Part shown: piece by piece, positions 6,609 to 12,861 of the stretch
How the letters are laid out: each line of letters opens with the position of its first letter
Position numbering within the stretch: the first letter of the stretch is position 1
Origin: an uncultured Pseudomonadota bacterium
GTDB lineage: Bacteria; Lernaellota; Lernaellaia; Lernaellales; Lernaellaceae
DNA: 18,672 bases
Reading direction: 5' to 3'
NCBI GenBank assembly: GCA_937967875.1
Contig: CALBTQ010000719.1
Span: forward strand, 1 to 18,672
The notes under the pieces: generated by a model
The model's input: the letters and a program-made list of their open reading frames with translations, nothing else
Told to the model about the DNA's origin: nothing
Databases searched by the model: none
Made by a program: the position numbers and the translations under genes

Positions 6609-7853
6609 ATGAAAGCAATTTCCCGCGTGTGCGTTCTTCTTTTCTTGGCGGCGCTCGTTGCGTTCGCTTGCGGCGGCGATGACGATGACCCTTCGACAAG
6701 CTCAGGGCAGGCTGATGATGATGAAGACGGCGCCGACGACGATGCGACCGACGATGACGACGATGCGACGCCCGGCGACGACGACGACAATCCGTTGCTG
6801 CATCCGGAAGCGCCGGGGCCGTTCGTGGTGGGCAATCGCTCGTTCTTTTTCACCGACGAGGCGCGCGAGCTGAGTTGCGGCGACGGGCCGCGCTCGTTGC
6901 TGGTCGAGATCTGGTATCCGGCGGCCGACGATGCCGACCAGGGCGCGGAAAATACGATCGAAGATTTCTTCCTCGGGCGGCTCGACGAGGTGCTCGAGGT
7001 CATCGGCGAGCAGGGCGAGATGGAAAATCTGCCGACCGGTTCGTACCGCGACGCGCCGCTGCATCCGCAGGCGCAGGCGCTGCCGGTGATCGTTTTTTCG
7101 CACGGCTTCATGAGCAACCGCTTTCAGAACTTCACCATGGCCGCGTACCTGGCGAGTCACGGCTACGTGATCGTCGCGCCGGACCACATCTGCAACGCGA
7201 TGGTCACGCTCACGCCCGACGCGGCGGTGGCCGGTTCGCCGTTGTCGATCTTCTCCACGATGCGCGAGCGCACGGGCGACCTCGATTTTCTGCTGGCGTT
7301 GCTGCGCGACGATCCGCCCGCGTTTCTGGTCGGCAAGCTCGATCCGACGCGCACCGCGCTGTGGGGACATTCATGGGGCGGGCTGACGGTCTCCGAGTCG
7401 ATCAAGGATCATCCGGAGGTCGGCGCGTTGTTGCAGATGGCCTCGTTCGGCACGCCGGTCGTGCCCGAGACGCTCAACGCGGCGTCGATGTATTTCTGGG
7501 GCAAGCAGGAAAAGGTGATGCGCATGTTCACCGACTGGCACTACGCCTACCTGGATGCGATGCCGCCGCCGAAATTTTCGCTGGAGTTTTTCGACACCGG
7601 CCACTTCGCCTTCAGCGACCTGTGCCGCTTCGTGCCGCCGATCGCCAATTTCGCCAACGGGTGCGGCGCCGAACGGCGCGTCGACGGGCAGGGCGAATTC
7701 ACCAATCCGGATCACGAGGCGCTGCACGCGGTGCTCGACGCGTATGCGACCGCGTTCTTCGGCGCGGCGTTGTACGGCCTGCCGGAGCTGGCCGCTTACC
7801 TGAATGAAAATCACTGGCCGGAGATGATGGAGTACGCGATCACTCTTCCGTGA
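6609..7853 (+). CDS. Alpha/beta-hydrolase lipoprotein, PAF-acetylhydrolase/dienelactone-hydrolase type (414 aa)
   Basis: The N-terminus is a lipoprotein-type signal ending AFAC (Cys21). An Asp-rich linker of about 40 residues (GGDDDD..., DDDDD...) follows. The hydrolase domain runs from about residue 60 and contains the oxyanion-hole motif FSHGF (about 161-165), the nucleophile elbow GHSWGG (Ser255) and a likely catalytic His in DTGHFAF (about 331). This arrangement fits bacterial relatives of PAF-acetylhydrolase, which hydrolyse short or oxidised esters; the substrate is unknown. The outer-membrane or periplasmic location is inferred from the lipobox. Two ATGs are adjacent (6606 and 6609). 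GGAGGG at 6597-6602 is too close to the first and about 6-7 bases from the second, so 6609 is preferred. The linker contains an interspersed repeat (6689-6711). The gene overlaps the converging esterase gene by 14 bases. Confidence 0.85.
   Translation: MKAISRVCVLLFLAALVAFACGGDDDDPSTSSGQADDDEDGADDDATDDDDDATPGDDDDNPLLHPEAPGPFVVGNRSFFFTDEARELSCGDGPRSLLVEIWYPAADDADQGAENTIEDFFLGRLDEVLEVIGEQGEMENLPTGSYRDAPLHPQAQALPVIVFSHGFMSNRFQNFTMAAYLASHGYVIVAPDHICNAMVTLTPDAAVAGSPLSIFSTMRERTGDLDFLLALLRDDPPAFLVGKLDPTRTALWGHSWGGLTVSESIKDHPEVGALLQMASFGTPVVPETLNAASMYFWGKQEKVMRMFTDWHYAYLDAMPPPKFSLEFFDTGHFAFSDLCRFVPPIANFANGCGAERRVDGQGEFTNPDHEALHAVLDAYATAFFGAALYGLPELAAYLNENHWPEMMEYAITLP
6689..6711 (+). repeat. Interspersed repeat (CCCTTCGACAAGCTCAGGG type) inside a coding linker
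   Basis: The sequence CCCTTCGACAAGCTCAGGG followed by CAGG interrupts the Asp codons of the lipoprotein linker and encodes PSTSSGQA in frame. I recall this short sequence as a dispersed repeat in many unrelated bacterial genomes, where it reads as PSTSSGQ, CPELVEG or FDKLRAG depending on the frame. It differs sharply in base pattern from the GAC/GAT-rich DNA on both sides. Confidence 0.7.
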
Positions 7854-8550
7854 CCGGCAGCGTGAAGCCGCCGAGAATCCACTGTGCCGCCTTGCCCACC
7901 TTGGCGTACACCGACGCGTGATCGGCCTTGACCGTATGCAAAAACGGCTTGGCGCCGGCGGCCTGCAATTTGGCCAGTTGCGCCTGCGCCCGCTTGGGAC
8001 CGAAGCCCAGGTCGCGCGTGCCCACCAGCATGAACACGGACATGCCGGCGTAATCGGCCGGCGAGCCGGACGGTCTCGCGCCGTGCAAGACGAGTCCGCC
8101 GACCGCCGATCGCCGTTCACGTGCCACCAGGGCGGCGACGGCCGCGCCGCTGCTGTAGCCGATGACGACCGTGCGCGCGTGATCGACGTCCTGCGCGCTC
8201 ACCTTATCGAAAACGGACAGAAGAAAATCGCGGTCGGTGGCGGCGTGCCAGGTGGAGATCCACGAACCGCCGCGCCGCTTGGGCGGGGCCTGCAGCGCGA
8301 CGACGCGATATTCGCCGCGCAACGCCTCGTGCCACACCCGGCCGTAGCTTTCCGCCTCGCCGCCCCAGCCGTGCATGACAAAGGCCAGGGGTACGGCCGG
8401 TTCGTCATGGCGGTAGGACTCGAACACCAGGTAGCGCTGATCGGGGTTGAGCTGCACGACCGTCCACGGGCTGCCGGCGCGGGCCGGATCGGATGCGCAC
8501 CCGGCGAGCGTCAGCAGCAAGGCGACCAGCAGGATGGCTGCATGTTTCAT
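7840..8550 (-). CDS. Alpha/beta-hydrolase lipoprotein, esterase/PHB-depolymerase-like (236 aa)
   Basis: A lipoprotein signal peptide ends in LAGC (Cys18). The mature part is a compact alpha/beta hydrolase: oxyanion motif HGWGG (60-64), nucleophile elbow GYSSG (Ser133), a probable acid at Asp180 (VGTRD) and catalytic His211 (KADHASVY). It resembles small esterases of the PHB-depolymerase/feruloyl-esterase group; the substrate cannot be named. It is not a close relative of the converging hydrolase, whose domain is larger and lacks these spacings. The 3' ends of the two genes overlap at 7840-7853. The ATG at 8550 has no Shine-Dalgarno; TACAAT (8557-8562) lies six bases before it, so the mRNA may be leaderless. 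It lies downstream of the phosphofructokinase terminator and is therefore a separate unit. Confidence 0.85.
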   Translation of the reverse strand: MKHAAILLVALLLTLAGCASDPARAGSPWTVVQLNPDQRYLVFESYRHDEPAVPLAFVMHGWGGEAESYGRVWHEALRGEYRVVALQAPPKRRGGSWISTWHAATDRDFLLSVFDKVSAQDVDHARTVVIGYSSGAAVAALVARERRSAVGGLVLHGARPSGSPADYAGMSVFMLVGTRDLGFGPKRAQAQLAKLQAAGAKPFLHTVKADHASVYAKVGKAAQWILGGFTLPVTEE

Positions 8551-8579
8551 ATTTATATTGTAATGCCGCGAAAGGGCAT

Positions 8580-8614
8580 AAAAAAAGCCCGAGCGGTAAA
8601 ACGCCCGGGCTTTT
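8580..8614 (-). terminator. Rho-independent terminator of the phosphofructokinase gene
   Basis: Read on the minus strand, AAAAGCCCGGGCG, a short loop and CTCGGGC are followed by seven T. The stem is GC-rich and lies 18 bases after the stop codon at 8633. On the plus strand only four T follow the stem, so termination should be mainly in the minus direction. Confidence 0.9.
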
Positions 8615-8632
8615 GATGTATGGCTGAAGAAA

Positions 8633-9982
8633 TTACATATCCTGCTTGCGGCGGAACTCCAGCGACTTGGCCAGTTTGAAGAAGTCGCCTTCGATCGGCA
8701 CGTAGCGCAGTTTGGTGCGGAAGGTCTGCGGATCGATCAACTGTTCGAAGTGCACTTGCTTGATTTCGAGGTTGTCGCCCACGCTGACCATGCTGCCGAA
8801 GAATTTATCCTTGATGAAGCGGAAGGCGCCGGCGCCCAACTGGCTGCCCAGGATGATGTCGAAGGCCGACGGTTCGGCGCAGCGCGTGGTGTAACCGATC
8901 GTCTCGGATTTGATGCGCAGCTTTTTGCCGGTCTTCTTTTTATAGAGTTCGCCCAGGAGCTTGGCCAGGCGCAGACCGAAGAGGGCGTCGGAGAACTTGA
9001 TGTTCCCGTGTTCGTCCATCTGCATCATTTCCGAGTCCTGCGGAATGAGGTCGACCAGGCCTTCGCTGACCAGAACCACGCCGTAGTTTTTGCCGTACTT
9101 TTCGCGCTGCAGCACCAGTTCGAGCAGGTTTTCGGCCAGTTTATCCATGGTGACGTCTTTGCCGACTTCCTCGGGGCCGATCATACGTACGGCTTCGCCG
9201 GCGATGCCCGCGCCCAGCGTGTACCAGCCGGTCTTGCGGCCCATCAATTCGAGCACCCACCACGAATCGGTCGTCTGCGCCTCGGCGTTGTACACCTTGA
9301 CCGCCTGCCGTGCGTGCTCGATGGCGGTGAAGTAACCGAAGGTCCAGGGAATGCCGTAGTAGTCGTTGTCGATCGTCTTGGGCACGTGCACGACCGGCAG
9401 GCCCAGCAGGTGCAGGTAGTAGGCGGTCTTGAGCGTGTCGTCGCCGCCGATGGACACCAGCGCCTGAATACCCATGAACTCCAGCGCGTCCATCACGTTG
9501 TAGAGCTTGTTGGCGTGCGTTTCGTCCATCAGGTCGGACGGCTTTTTGATTTCCAGCGTTTTGGCGCCCTGGGTTATCTTGCTCGGATTGGCGCGCGAAG
9601 TTTTGATCACGATGCCGCCGAGCTGACGGATCTTGGTCACATCCTCGTAACCCAGGCGCTTGAAGTGCACGCCTTCGCGGAAGGCACGGGGATTTTCGCG
9701 GTCGAACTGCTCGAGGTGCTCGTAGCCTTTGTAAAAGCCGATCACTTCCCAACCGTCGTTGAGGAAAGCGAGGGCGCAGGCCGAGATCACCGCGTTGCCG
9801 CCGGGAGCGGGGCCGCCGGAAAACAACATGCCGACGCGTTTCTGTTTGGTGCCGTGATATTTGCGGGCGGAGGCCAGCAGCGTGTCCACGTTTTTGATCG
9901 CCTCTTCTTTTTCGGCGTAGGACGAGACGGCTTCGGTAGCCGGCGCGATGTTTTCTTCCTGTTGCTGGTTCTTCTTAGTCAT
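8633..9982 (-). CDS. pfp: Pyrophosphate-dependent 6-phosphofructokinase (449 aa)
   Basis: The enzyme interconverts fructose 6-phosphate and fructose 1,6-bisphosphate in glycolysis and gluconeogenesis. The phosphoryl-donor site shows FSGGPAPGGN (55-63) and GGDD (179-182), where ATP enzymes have GGDG. The catalytic loop is PKTIDND (201-207), where ATP enzymes usually have PGTIDND. The Asp182/Lys202 pair is the recognised signature of diphosphate use, which makes the step reversible. MGRKTGW follows later as expected. The start at 9982 (MTKKNQQQ) is preceded by AAGAAGGGA. The frame is open further upstream to 10108, but that part contains the promoter. It is monocistronic, with a -10 at 10058-10063 and a strong terminator at 8580-8614. 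It is likely a housekeeping gene. Confidence 0.95.
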   Translation of the reverse strand: MTKKNQQQEENIAPATEAVSSYAEKEEAIKNVDTLLASARKYHGTKQKRVGMLFSGGPAPGGNAVISACALAFLNDGWEVIGFYKGYEHLEQFDRENPRAFREGVHFKRLGYEDVTKIRQLGGIVIKTSRANPSKITQGAKTLEIKKPSDLMDETHANKLYNVMDALEFMGIQALVSIGGDDTLKTAYYLHLLGLPVVHVPKTIDNDYYGIPWTFGYFTAIEHARQAVKVYNAEAQTTDSWWVLELMGRKTGWYTLGAGIAGEAVRMIGPEEVGKDVTMDKLAENLLELVLQREKYGKNYGVVLVSEGLVDLIPQDSEMMQMDEHGNIKFSDALFGLRLAKLLGELYKKKTGKKLRIKSETIGYTTRCAEPSAFDIILGSQLGAGAFRFIKDKFFGSMVSVGDNLEIKQVHFEQLIDPQTFRTKLRYVPIEGDFFKLAKSLEFRRKQDM

Positions 9983-10057
9983 CCTTGGGATCCCTTCTTG
10001 CTGACGTCTGCTTGCTATTTCGACTGTCGTGTTGATGAATAAAATTCGTATATATTC

Positions 10058-10063
10058 ATTATA
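10058..10063 (-). promoter_or_regulatory. pfp: -10 element of the phosphofructokinase gene
   Basis: A perfect TATAAT on the minus strand lies about 75 bases before the start codon at 9982. No good -35 is found at 16-18 bases (TACAAT at 17), which hints at activator dependence. Nested inverted repeats lie further upstream at 10132-10189. Confidence 0.5.
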
Positions 10064-10131
10064 GTATCCAAGCCGCCTTGATTGTACGCAAAAGCGATGC
10101 CTCGTCAATCTCCTCGGCGGTGGATGGACAA

Positions 10132-10189
10132 TTTCCCCATGCTCCAGGTTAAAGGTTAAAACCTTTTATGCATTTGGCCAGAGGGGAAA
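10132..10189. promoter_or_regulatory. Nested inverted repeats upstream of the phosphofructokinase promoter
   Basis: The palindrome AAAGGTT-AA-AACCTTT (10151-10166) is enclosed by TTTCCCC (10132-10138) and GGGGAAA (10183-10189). The structure lies 70-130 bases upstream of the pfp -10, in a 301-base gap (9983-10283) between two minus-strand genes. The rest of that gap holds the pfp promoter and the next gene's terminator. It may be an operator or activator site; no coding potential is seen. Confidence 0.45.
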
Positions 10190-10215
10190 CGAATTATCCT
10201 CGCCGTGCGCGAGTA

Positions 10216-10245
10216 TAAAAAAGGGGCTCCGCATCGCAGAGCCCC
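10216..10245 (-). terminator. Rho-independent terminator of the acidic secreted protein gene
   Basis: On the minus strand GGGGCTC (10239-10245) and GAGCCCC (10223-10229) form a perfect 7-bp stem with a 9-base loop, followed by T-rich sequence at 10217-10222. It lies 38 bases after the stop codon at 10284. Confidence 0.9.
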
Positions 10246-10283
10246 ATCGAAACCGAGATCCTCTTCGGCCGACCAACCTGCTA

Positions 10284-10571
10284 TCAGTAGCCGCAGCCGC
10301 CGAGGTCGTTGTCGTCGTCGTGGGCGCGCTTCAGGCCGTCGCCGTTTTCTTCACGTTCTTCAGAGGTCATTTCCTCTTCGCCGTCGCTCTGCTCTTCGTT
10401 GTCGTCTTCGTCATCTTCGTCGTCGTCGCTGTCGTCATCGTCGTCGCCGTCGTCGTCCAACGCATCCTCGTCATCGTCGAGGACCGGATCGTCTTCCGGT
10501 TCCTGGGCATAAGCCACCACACCGAAAGCCAACAGCAGAGCCAAAACCATTACCAACGTTGCGATCCGCAT
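10284..10571 (-). CDS. Small secreted acidic low-complexity protein (95 aa)
   Basis: A clear signal peptide (MRIATLVMVLALLLAFGVVAYAQ) precedes a mature chain of about 70 residues that is mostly Asp and Glu (DDDEDALDDDGDDDDDSDDDEDDEDD...). It ends in a short basic patch (LKRAH), DDDNDLGGCGY and stop. There is no lipobox, and the single mature Cys is three residues from the end, in GGCGY. The function is unknown; a polyanionic exported chain could bind divalent cations. The start is well supported: AGGAG lies about seven bases upstream of the ATG, with a promoter at 10633-10660 and a terminator at 10216-10245. It is probably its own transcription unit. Confidence 0.75.
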   Translation of the reverse strand: MRIATLVMVLALLLAFGVVAYAQEPEDDPVLDDDEDALDDDGDDDDDSDDDEDDEDDNEEQSDGEEEMTSEEREENGDGLKRAHDDDNDLGGCGY

Positions 10572-10619
10572 GGAAAATCTCCTCTAAGCAGAAAAAGATG
10601 TCATTCTTCGTTTTTGTAT

Positions 10620-10660
10620 CTCAAGCCGTGTCATTATACCGATCGGCCGGCTTGAGTCAA
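10620..10660 (-). promoter_or_regulatory. Strong sigma70 promoter with operator-like palindrome for the acidic protein gene
   Basis: On the minus strand TTGACT (10655-10660), 16-base spacer, perfect TATAAT (10633-10638). A perfect 9-bp inverted repeat, CTCAAGCCG (10620-10628) and CGGCTTGAG (10648-10656), brackets the -10 and touches the -35, a classic place for a repressor site. The rest of the gap 10661-10808 shows no gene; it holds only GC-rich short palindromes around 10719-10752. Confidence 0.65.
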
Positions 10661-10808
10661 ACGGGTTTTCACGCGGAAAATGCCTTTAAAAATCCGCTTT
10701 CGATTCATAGGGATAGACGCGTCCGGCGGCGCAAATTGCCGGGCGCGCGGTTAATTAACTCTCCGGTAAAACGTGTTAGGCATCGCCCAAGACGTACCGG
10801 TCGATCGC

Positions 10809-11168
10809 TCAGCAGTTGACTTCGTCTTCCCAGGCGTGGGTGCAGTCTTCCCACAGCGAGCAATCGGTGCCGGTGCATTCGAACAAACGCTCCGTGGCGC
10901 CGGGCGCGCAGGTCTGTTCGATGTCCAGCAGTTCCTGGCAGATTTCCTCCGCCGTTCCCGCGTCCATGCCGAAGCAGTCGATGTAGTAGGCGATGCAGGT
11001 GCTCAGCACGTTGCCGTCGGTGGAATTGAAATCGTCGTCATCGTCGTCATCGTCCGCGTCGTCGTTGTCGTCGTTGTCGTCATCGTCGTCGTCATCGCAA
11101 CCGAAGGCCAGAACCACGCTCGCGCTCAACACGGCAATCAGGAACAACCAAAACAGTGAACGCCACAT
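10809..11168 (-). CDS. Asp-linker lipoprotein with an eight-cysteine module (119 aa)
   Basis: The signal peptide ends in LAFGC (Cys24), a likely lipidation site. An Asp/Asn linker follows at once (DDDDDDDNDDNDDADDDDDDDD). The C-terminal domain of about 70 residues has eight cysteines: STC, IDC, EIC, QTC, FEC, TDC, EDC and the final residue in VNC. An even number in an exported domain suggests four disulfides. I do not recognise a named family. The layout, lipidated Cys then acidic linker then Cys-rich head, suggests a cell-surface binding protein held away from the membrane. The ATG at 11168 has a perfect GGAGGT six bases upstream. The upstream region shares a 48-bp sequence with the leader of the next gene. 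Confidence 0.8.
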   Translation of the reverse strand: MWRSLFWLFLIAVLSASVVLAFGCDDDDDDDNDDNDDADDDDDDDDFNSTDGNVLSTCIAYYIDCFGMDAGTAEEICQELLDIEQTCAPGATERLFECTGTDCSLWEDCTHAWEDEVNC

Positions 11169-11186
11169 ATCCGAACCTCCACTAAA

Positions 11187-11234
11187 AATGTTTCGCTAAA
11201 GATAACAAATGATGACGCGGAAGGAAAGCGCGGC
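11187..11234 (-). promoter_or_regulatory. Leader element copy A (48 bp, shared with 12570-12617)
   Basis: Aligned without gaps to copy B, 39 of 48 bases are identical. Best-conserved parts on the minus strand are GCCGCGCTTTCC and TTTGTTATCTTT followed by GCGAAA. It ends 18 bases before the ATG at 11168. TATCTT could be the -10; the CTTTCC-to-TATCTT distance is 18 in both copies. It also lies just after the stop of the next gene at 11245. Confidence 0.7.
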
Positions 11235-11244
11235 CCGGCGACGA

Positions 11245-12552
11245 TCAAGGAGCGGCCAGTTTAACATCCTCCAGGCTACATTTGTAATTTCCCCAGGTGT
11301 TTTCAATGCAGGCGTAATCGCCGGCGATCACGTAATGCAGCAGACCGCGTTCGTAGGAGGATTCCTTCCGTTCCTCATTATCAATGAGAAACAAGGCGGG
11401 AAAGTCTCCTTCGAGCGGCGCGGCGTCGCCCACAGTTGTACGGGCAATTGCTTGGTCGATGATCCGTGTCAGGGAGCCTCTTTGCTCATCGAACATGCTC
11501 AAGCGCATAAATAAATCCGGAATTTCTCTGCCCAGAACGGGATCAAAAGGAAAATCAGCGTCGGGATTCTCGCGCATCGCCGATAGATAGTCCATTGCAT
11601 GAGACAGGTGTTTCCGATTTTGCAGCCATTGCAAGCGGTCACGCAGCGGCGCCAGCATGCGGCCGTTGTAGACGAACCGCAACCAAAACGGCAAAAAACT
11701 GTATTTTTCCTGAGTGTACAGTTGGCGCAGTTCGGCCGCATATTGCCGTATGTAGGCTTTATATTCCGGCCATTCCAACAAATCTGTTGTGCGCAGCAGA
11801 CCATAGGAGAACAACTTCGAAGCCATGGGCCGGGTCGGGGGCAATGACTCCAATCGAGTTCTCAATCGCTGCATCTGTTGGGCGGACAAAGCGGGCAGAA
11901 TCTCGAATACGGTTTGCGGAATTGTATTTTCAAACTGGTAAACAGGCGTAAATATTTCATAGCATGTCTGGAATATTCCATTGTAATAATCCAGCATCCG
12001 CTCCAGGATCGTGATGCCTTGCTCGGTATTGCCCAAGGCTGTTTCGACTTCCACCCATTTACTTAACTGAATAATAAGAAATCCGCCCATGATCATCTCC
12101 GGATTCTTTTCCTCTATTGGTGTCAAAGGACCCGGCTTGTCGCGGTAATCGTAATGGATGCGCAAACCATCGGCGAGGATCGCACCCAATTTGTCGGAAA
12201 AACCGCGCATGGTCGCGCCGTACTCGGCTTCGATGGCTTGTGCTTGTTCGCGCGTGAGTCGTTCTTTGGCATTGGGAAACATGCGGAAGAACTTCGATCC
12301 GTCTTTCTCACGAAACCCGTTTACATCCTTGGCCAGAGCGACCATCGCCGTAAAATCCTCGCGAGGGGCGGAACGCAGGGCTTCGTCGATGCGCCGCCCT
12401 TCGGCCAACAGCGGTTCCAGCTTGGCCTGATCGTAGGGCGCGGGCTTTTCGATGAACATCAGATCGATATAGGCAATGGCGTACAGCAGCGCGAGCAGTC
12501 CGACCGCGCCGAGCAGAACGATTCCGATAATGCGCGCAACCCGCCGTCGCAT
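11245..12552 (-). CDS. Membrane-anchored protein of unknown function (435 aa)
   Basis: I do not recognise a family. A basic N-terminus (MRRRVAR) is followed by one long hydrophobic segment (IIGIVLLGAVGLLALLYAIAYIDLMF, about residues 8-33), so the remaining 400 residues are probably periplasmic. That part is mostly helical, rich in Leu, Arg, Tyr and Phe, with no catalytic motif visible. The start at 12552 is supported by GGGAGGAGG about five bases upstream; the frame is open to 12621 but that part is the leader element. Base composition appears lower in GC than in neighbours, with codons such as ATA, TTA and AAT used more freely, which may mean a transferred or weakly constrained gene. It lies between two copies of a 48-bp element and downstream of a tRNA-Ser pair. 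Confidence 0.75.
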   Translation of the reverse strand: MRRRVARIIGIVLLGAVGLLALLYAIAYIDLMFIEKPAPYDQAKLEPLLAEGRRIDEALRSAPREDFTAMVALAKDVNGFREKDGSKFFRMFPNAKERLTREQAQAIEAEYGATMRGFSDKLGAILADGLRIHYDYRDKPGPLTPIEEKNPEMIMGGFLIIQLSKWVEVETALGNTEQGITILERMLDYYNGIFQTCYEIFTPVYQFENTIPQTVFEILPALSAQQMQRLRTRLESLPPTRPMASKLFSYGLLRTTDLLEWPEYKAYIRQYAAELRQLYTQEKYSFLPFWLRFVYNGRMLAPLRDRLQWLQNRKHLSHAMDYLSAMRENPDADFPFDPVLGREIPDLFMRLSMFDEQRGSLTRIIDQAIARTTVGDAAPLEGDFPALFLIDNEERKESSYERGLLHYVIAGDYACIENTWGNYKCSLEDVKLAAP

Positions 12553-12569
12553 CGATCCTCCTCCCGATG

Positions 12570-12617
12570 AATATTTCGCCAAAGATAACAAATTGAGTGG
12601 GGGATGGAAAGCGCGGC
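12570..12617 (-). promoter_or_regulatory. Leader element copy B (48 bp, shared with 11187-11234)
   Basis: This is the second copy of the element, ending 17 bases before the ATG at 12552, nearly the same distance as copy A. Conserved minus-strand blocks are GCCGCGCTTTCC and TTTGTTATCTTT plus GCGAAA. Both copies are oriented alike, so they are direct repeats with the 435-aa gene between them. Confidence 0.7.
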
Positions 12618-12623
12618 GCAACG

Positions 12624-12654
12624 AAAAACGCCGTCATCCGCGAAGGACGACGGC
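12624..12654 (-). terminator. Rho-independent terminator of the tadA-tRNA operon
   Basis: On the minus strand a 10-bp stem (GCCGTCGTCC pairing with GGATGACGGC through one G-U pair) and a 5-base loop are followed by GTTTTT. It lies four bases after the tRNA-Ser(GGA) 3' end. Confidence 0.85.
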
Positions 12655-12657
12655 GGT

Positions 12658-12745
12658 CGGAGAGGGAGGGATTCGAACCCTCGGGACGGGATTAGCGCCC
12701 ACACGATTTCCAGTCGTGCACCTTCGGCCTCTCGGTCACCTCTCC
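12658..12745 (-). tRNA. tRNA-Ser(GGA)
   Basis: An 88-base class II tRNA. The acceptor GGAGAGG (12739-12745) pairs with CCTCTCC (12659-12665) and the discriminator is G. The anticodon stem is CACGA/TCGTG with loop CTGGAAA, giving anticodon GGA (12709-12711), which reads UCC and UCU. There is a long variable arm, and the T arm is GAGGG-TTCGAAT-CCCTC. CCA is not encoded. Confidence 0.97.
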
Positions 12746-12764
12746 AAGCGGCCAAAAAAGAAAA

Positions 12765-12852
12765 CGGAGAGAGAGGGATTCGAACCCCCGGTACCGCAAG
12801 CGGTACACCTGATTTCGAGTCAGGCGCCTTCGACCAGCTCGGCCATCTCTCC
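12765..12852 (-). tRNA. tRNA-Ser(CGA)
   Basis: An 88-base class II tRNA. The acceptor GGAGAGA (12846-12852) pairs with TCTCTCC (12766-12772) and the discriminator is G. The anticodon stem is CCTGA/TCAGG with loop CTCGAAA, giving anticodon CGA (12815-12817), which reads UCG. The variable arm is a strong hairpin (GTACCGC-TT-GCGGTAC) and the T arm is GGGGG-TTCGAAT-CCCCC. CCA is not encoded. It starts nine bases after the tadA stop codon and is probably processed from the same transcript. Confidence 0.97.
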
Positions 12853-12861
12853 AGAGCACGG

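Noticed and set aside
5732..7117. 461-codon open frame on the minus strand
   Set aside because: It spans the protease gene in another frame and is antisense to the hydrolase lipoprotein. Its Ser-rich part is the complement of Asp codons.
8750..10042. 430-codon open frame on the plus strand
   Set aside because: It is antisense to the phosphofructokinase gene, whose identity is certain, and it runs across that gene's promoter.
10719..10752. Possible terminator of the eight-Cys lipoprotein gene
   Set aside because: The GC-rich inverted segments pair imperfectly and no T-tract follows on the minus strand.
12658..12852. tRNA-Ser 3' ends as integration (att) site for the 11245-12552 region
   Set aside because: No copy of the tRNA 3' end is found at 11187-11244 or elsewhere in the window, and no integrase gene is present. 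The 48-bp repeats do not contain tRNA sequence.
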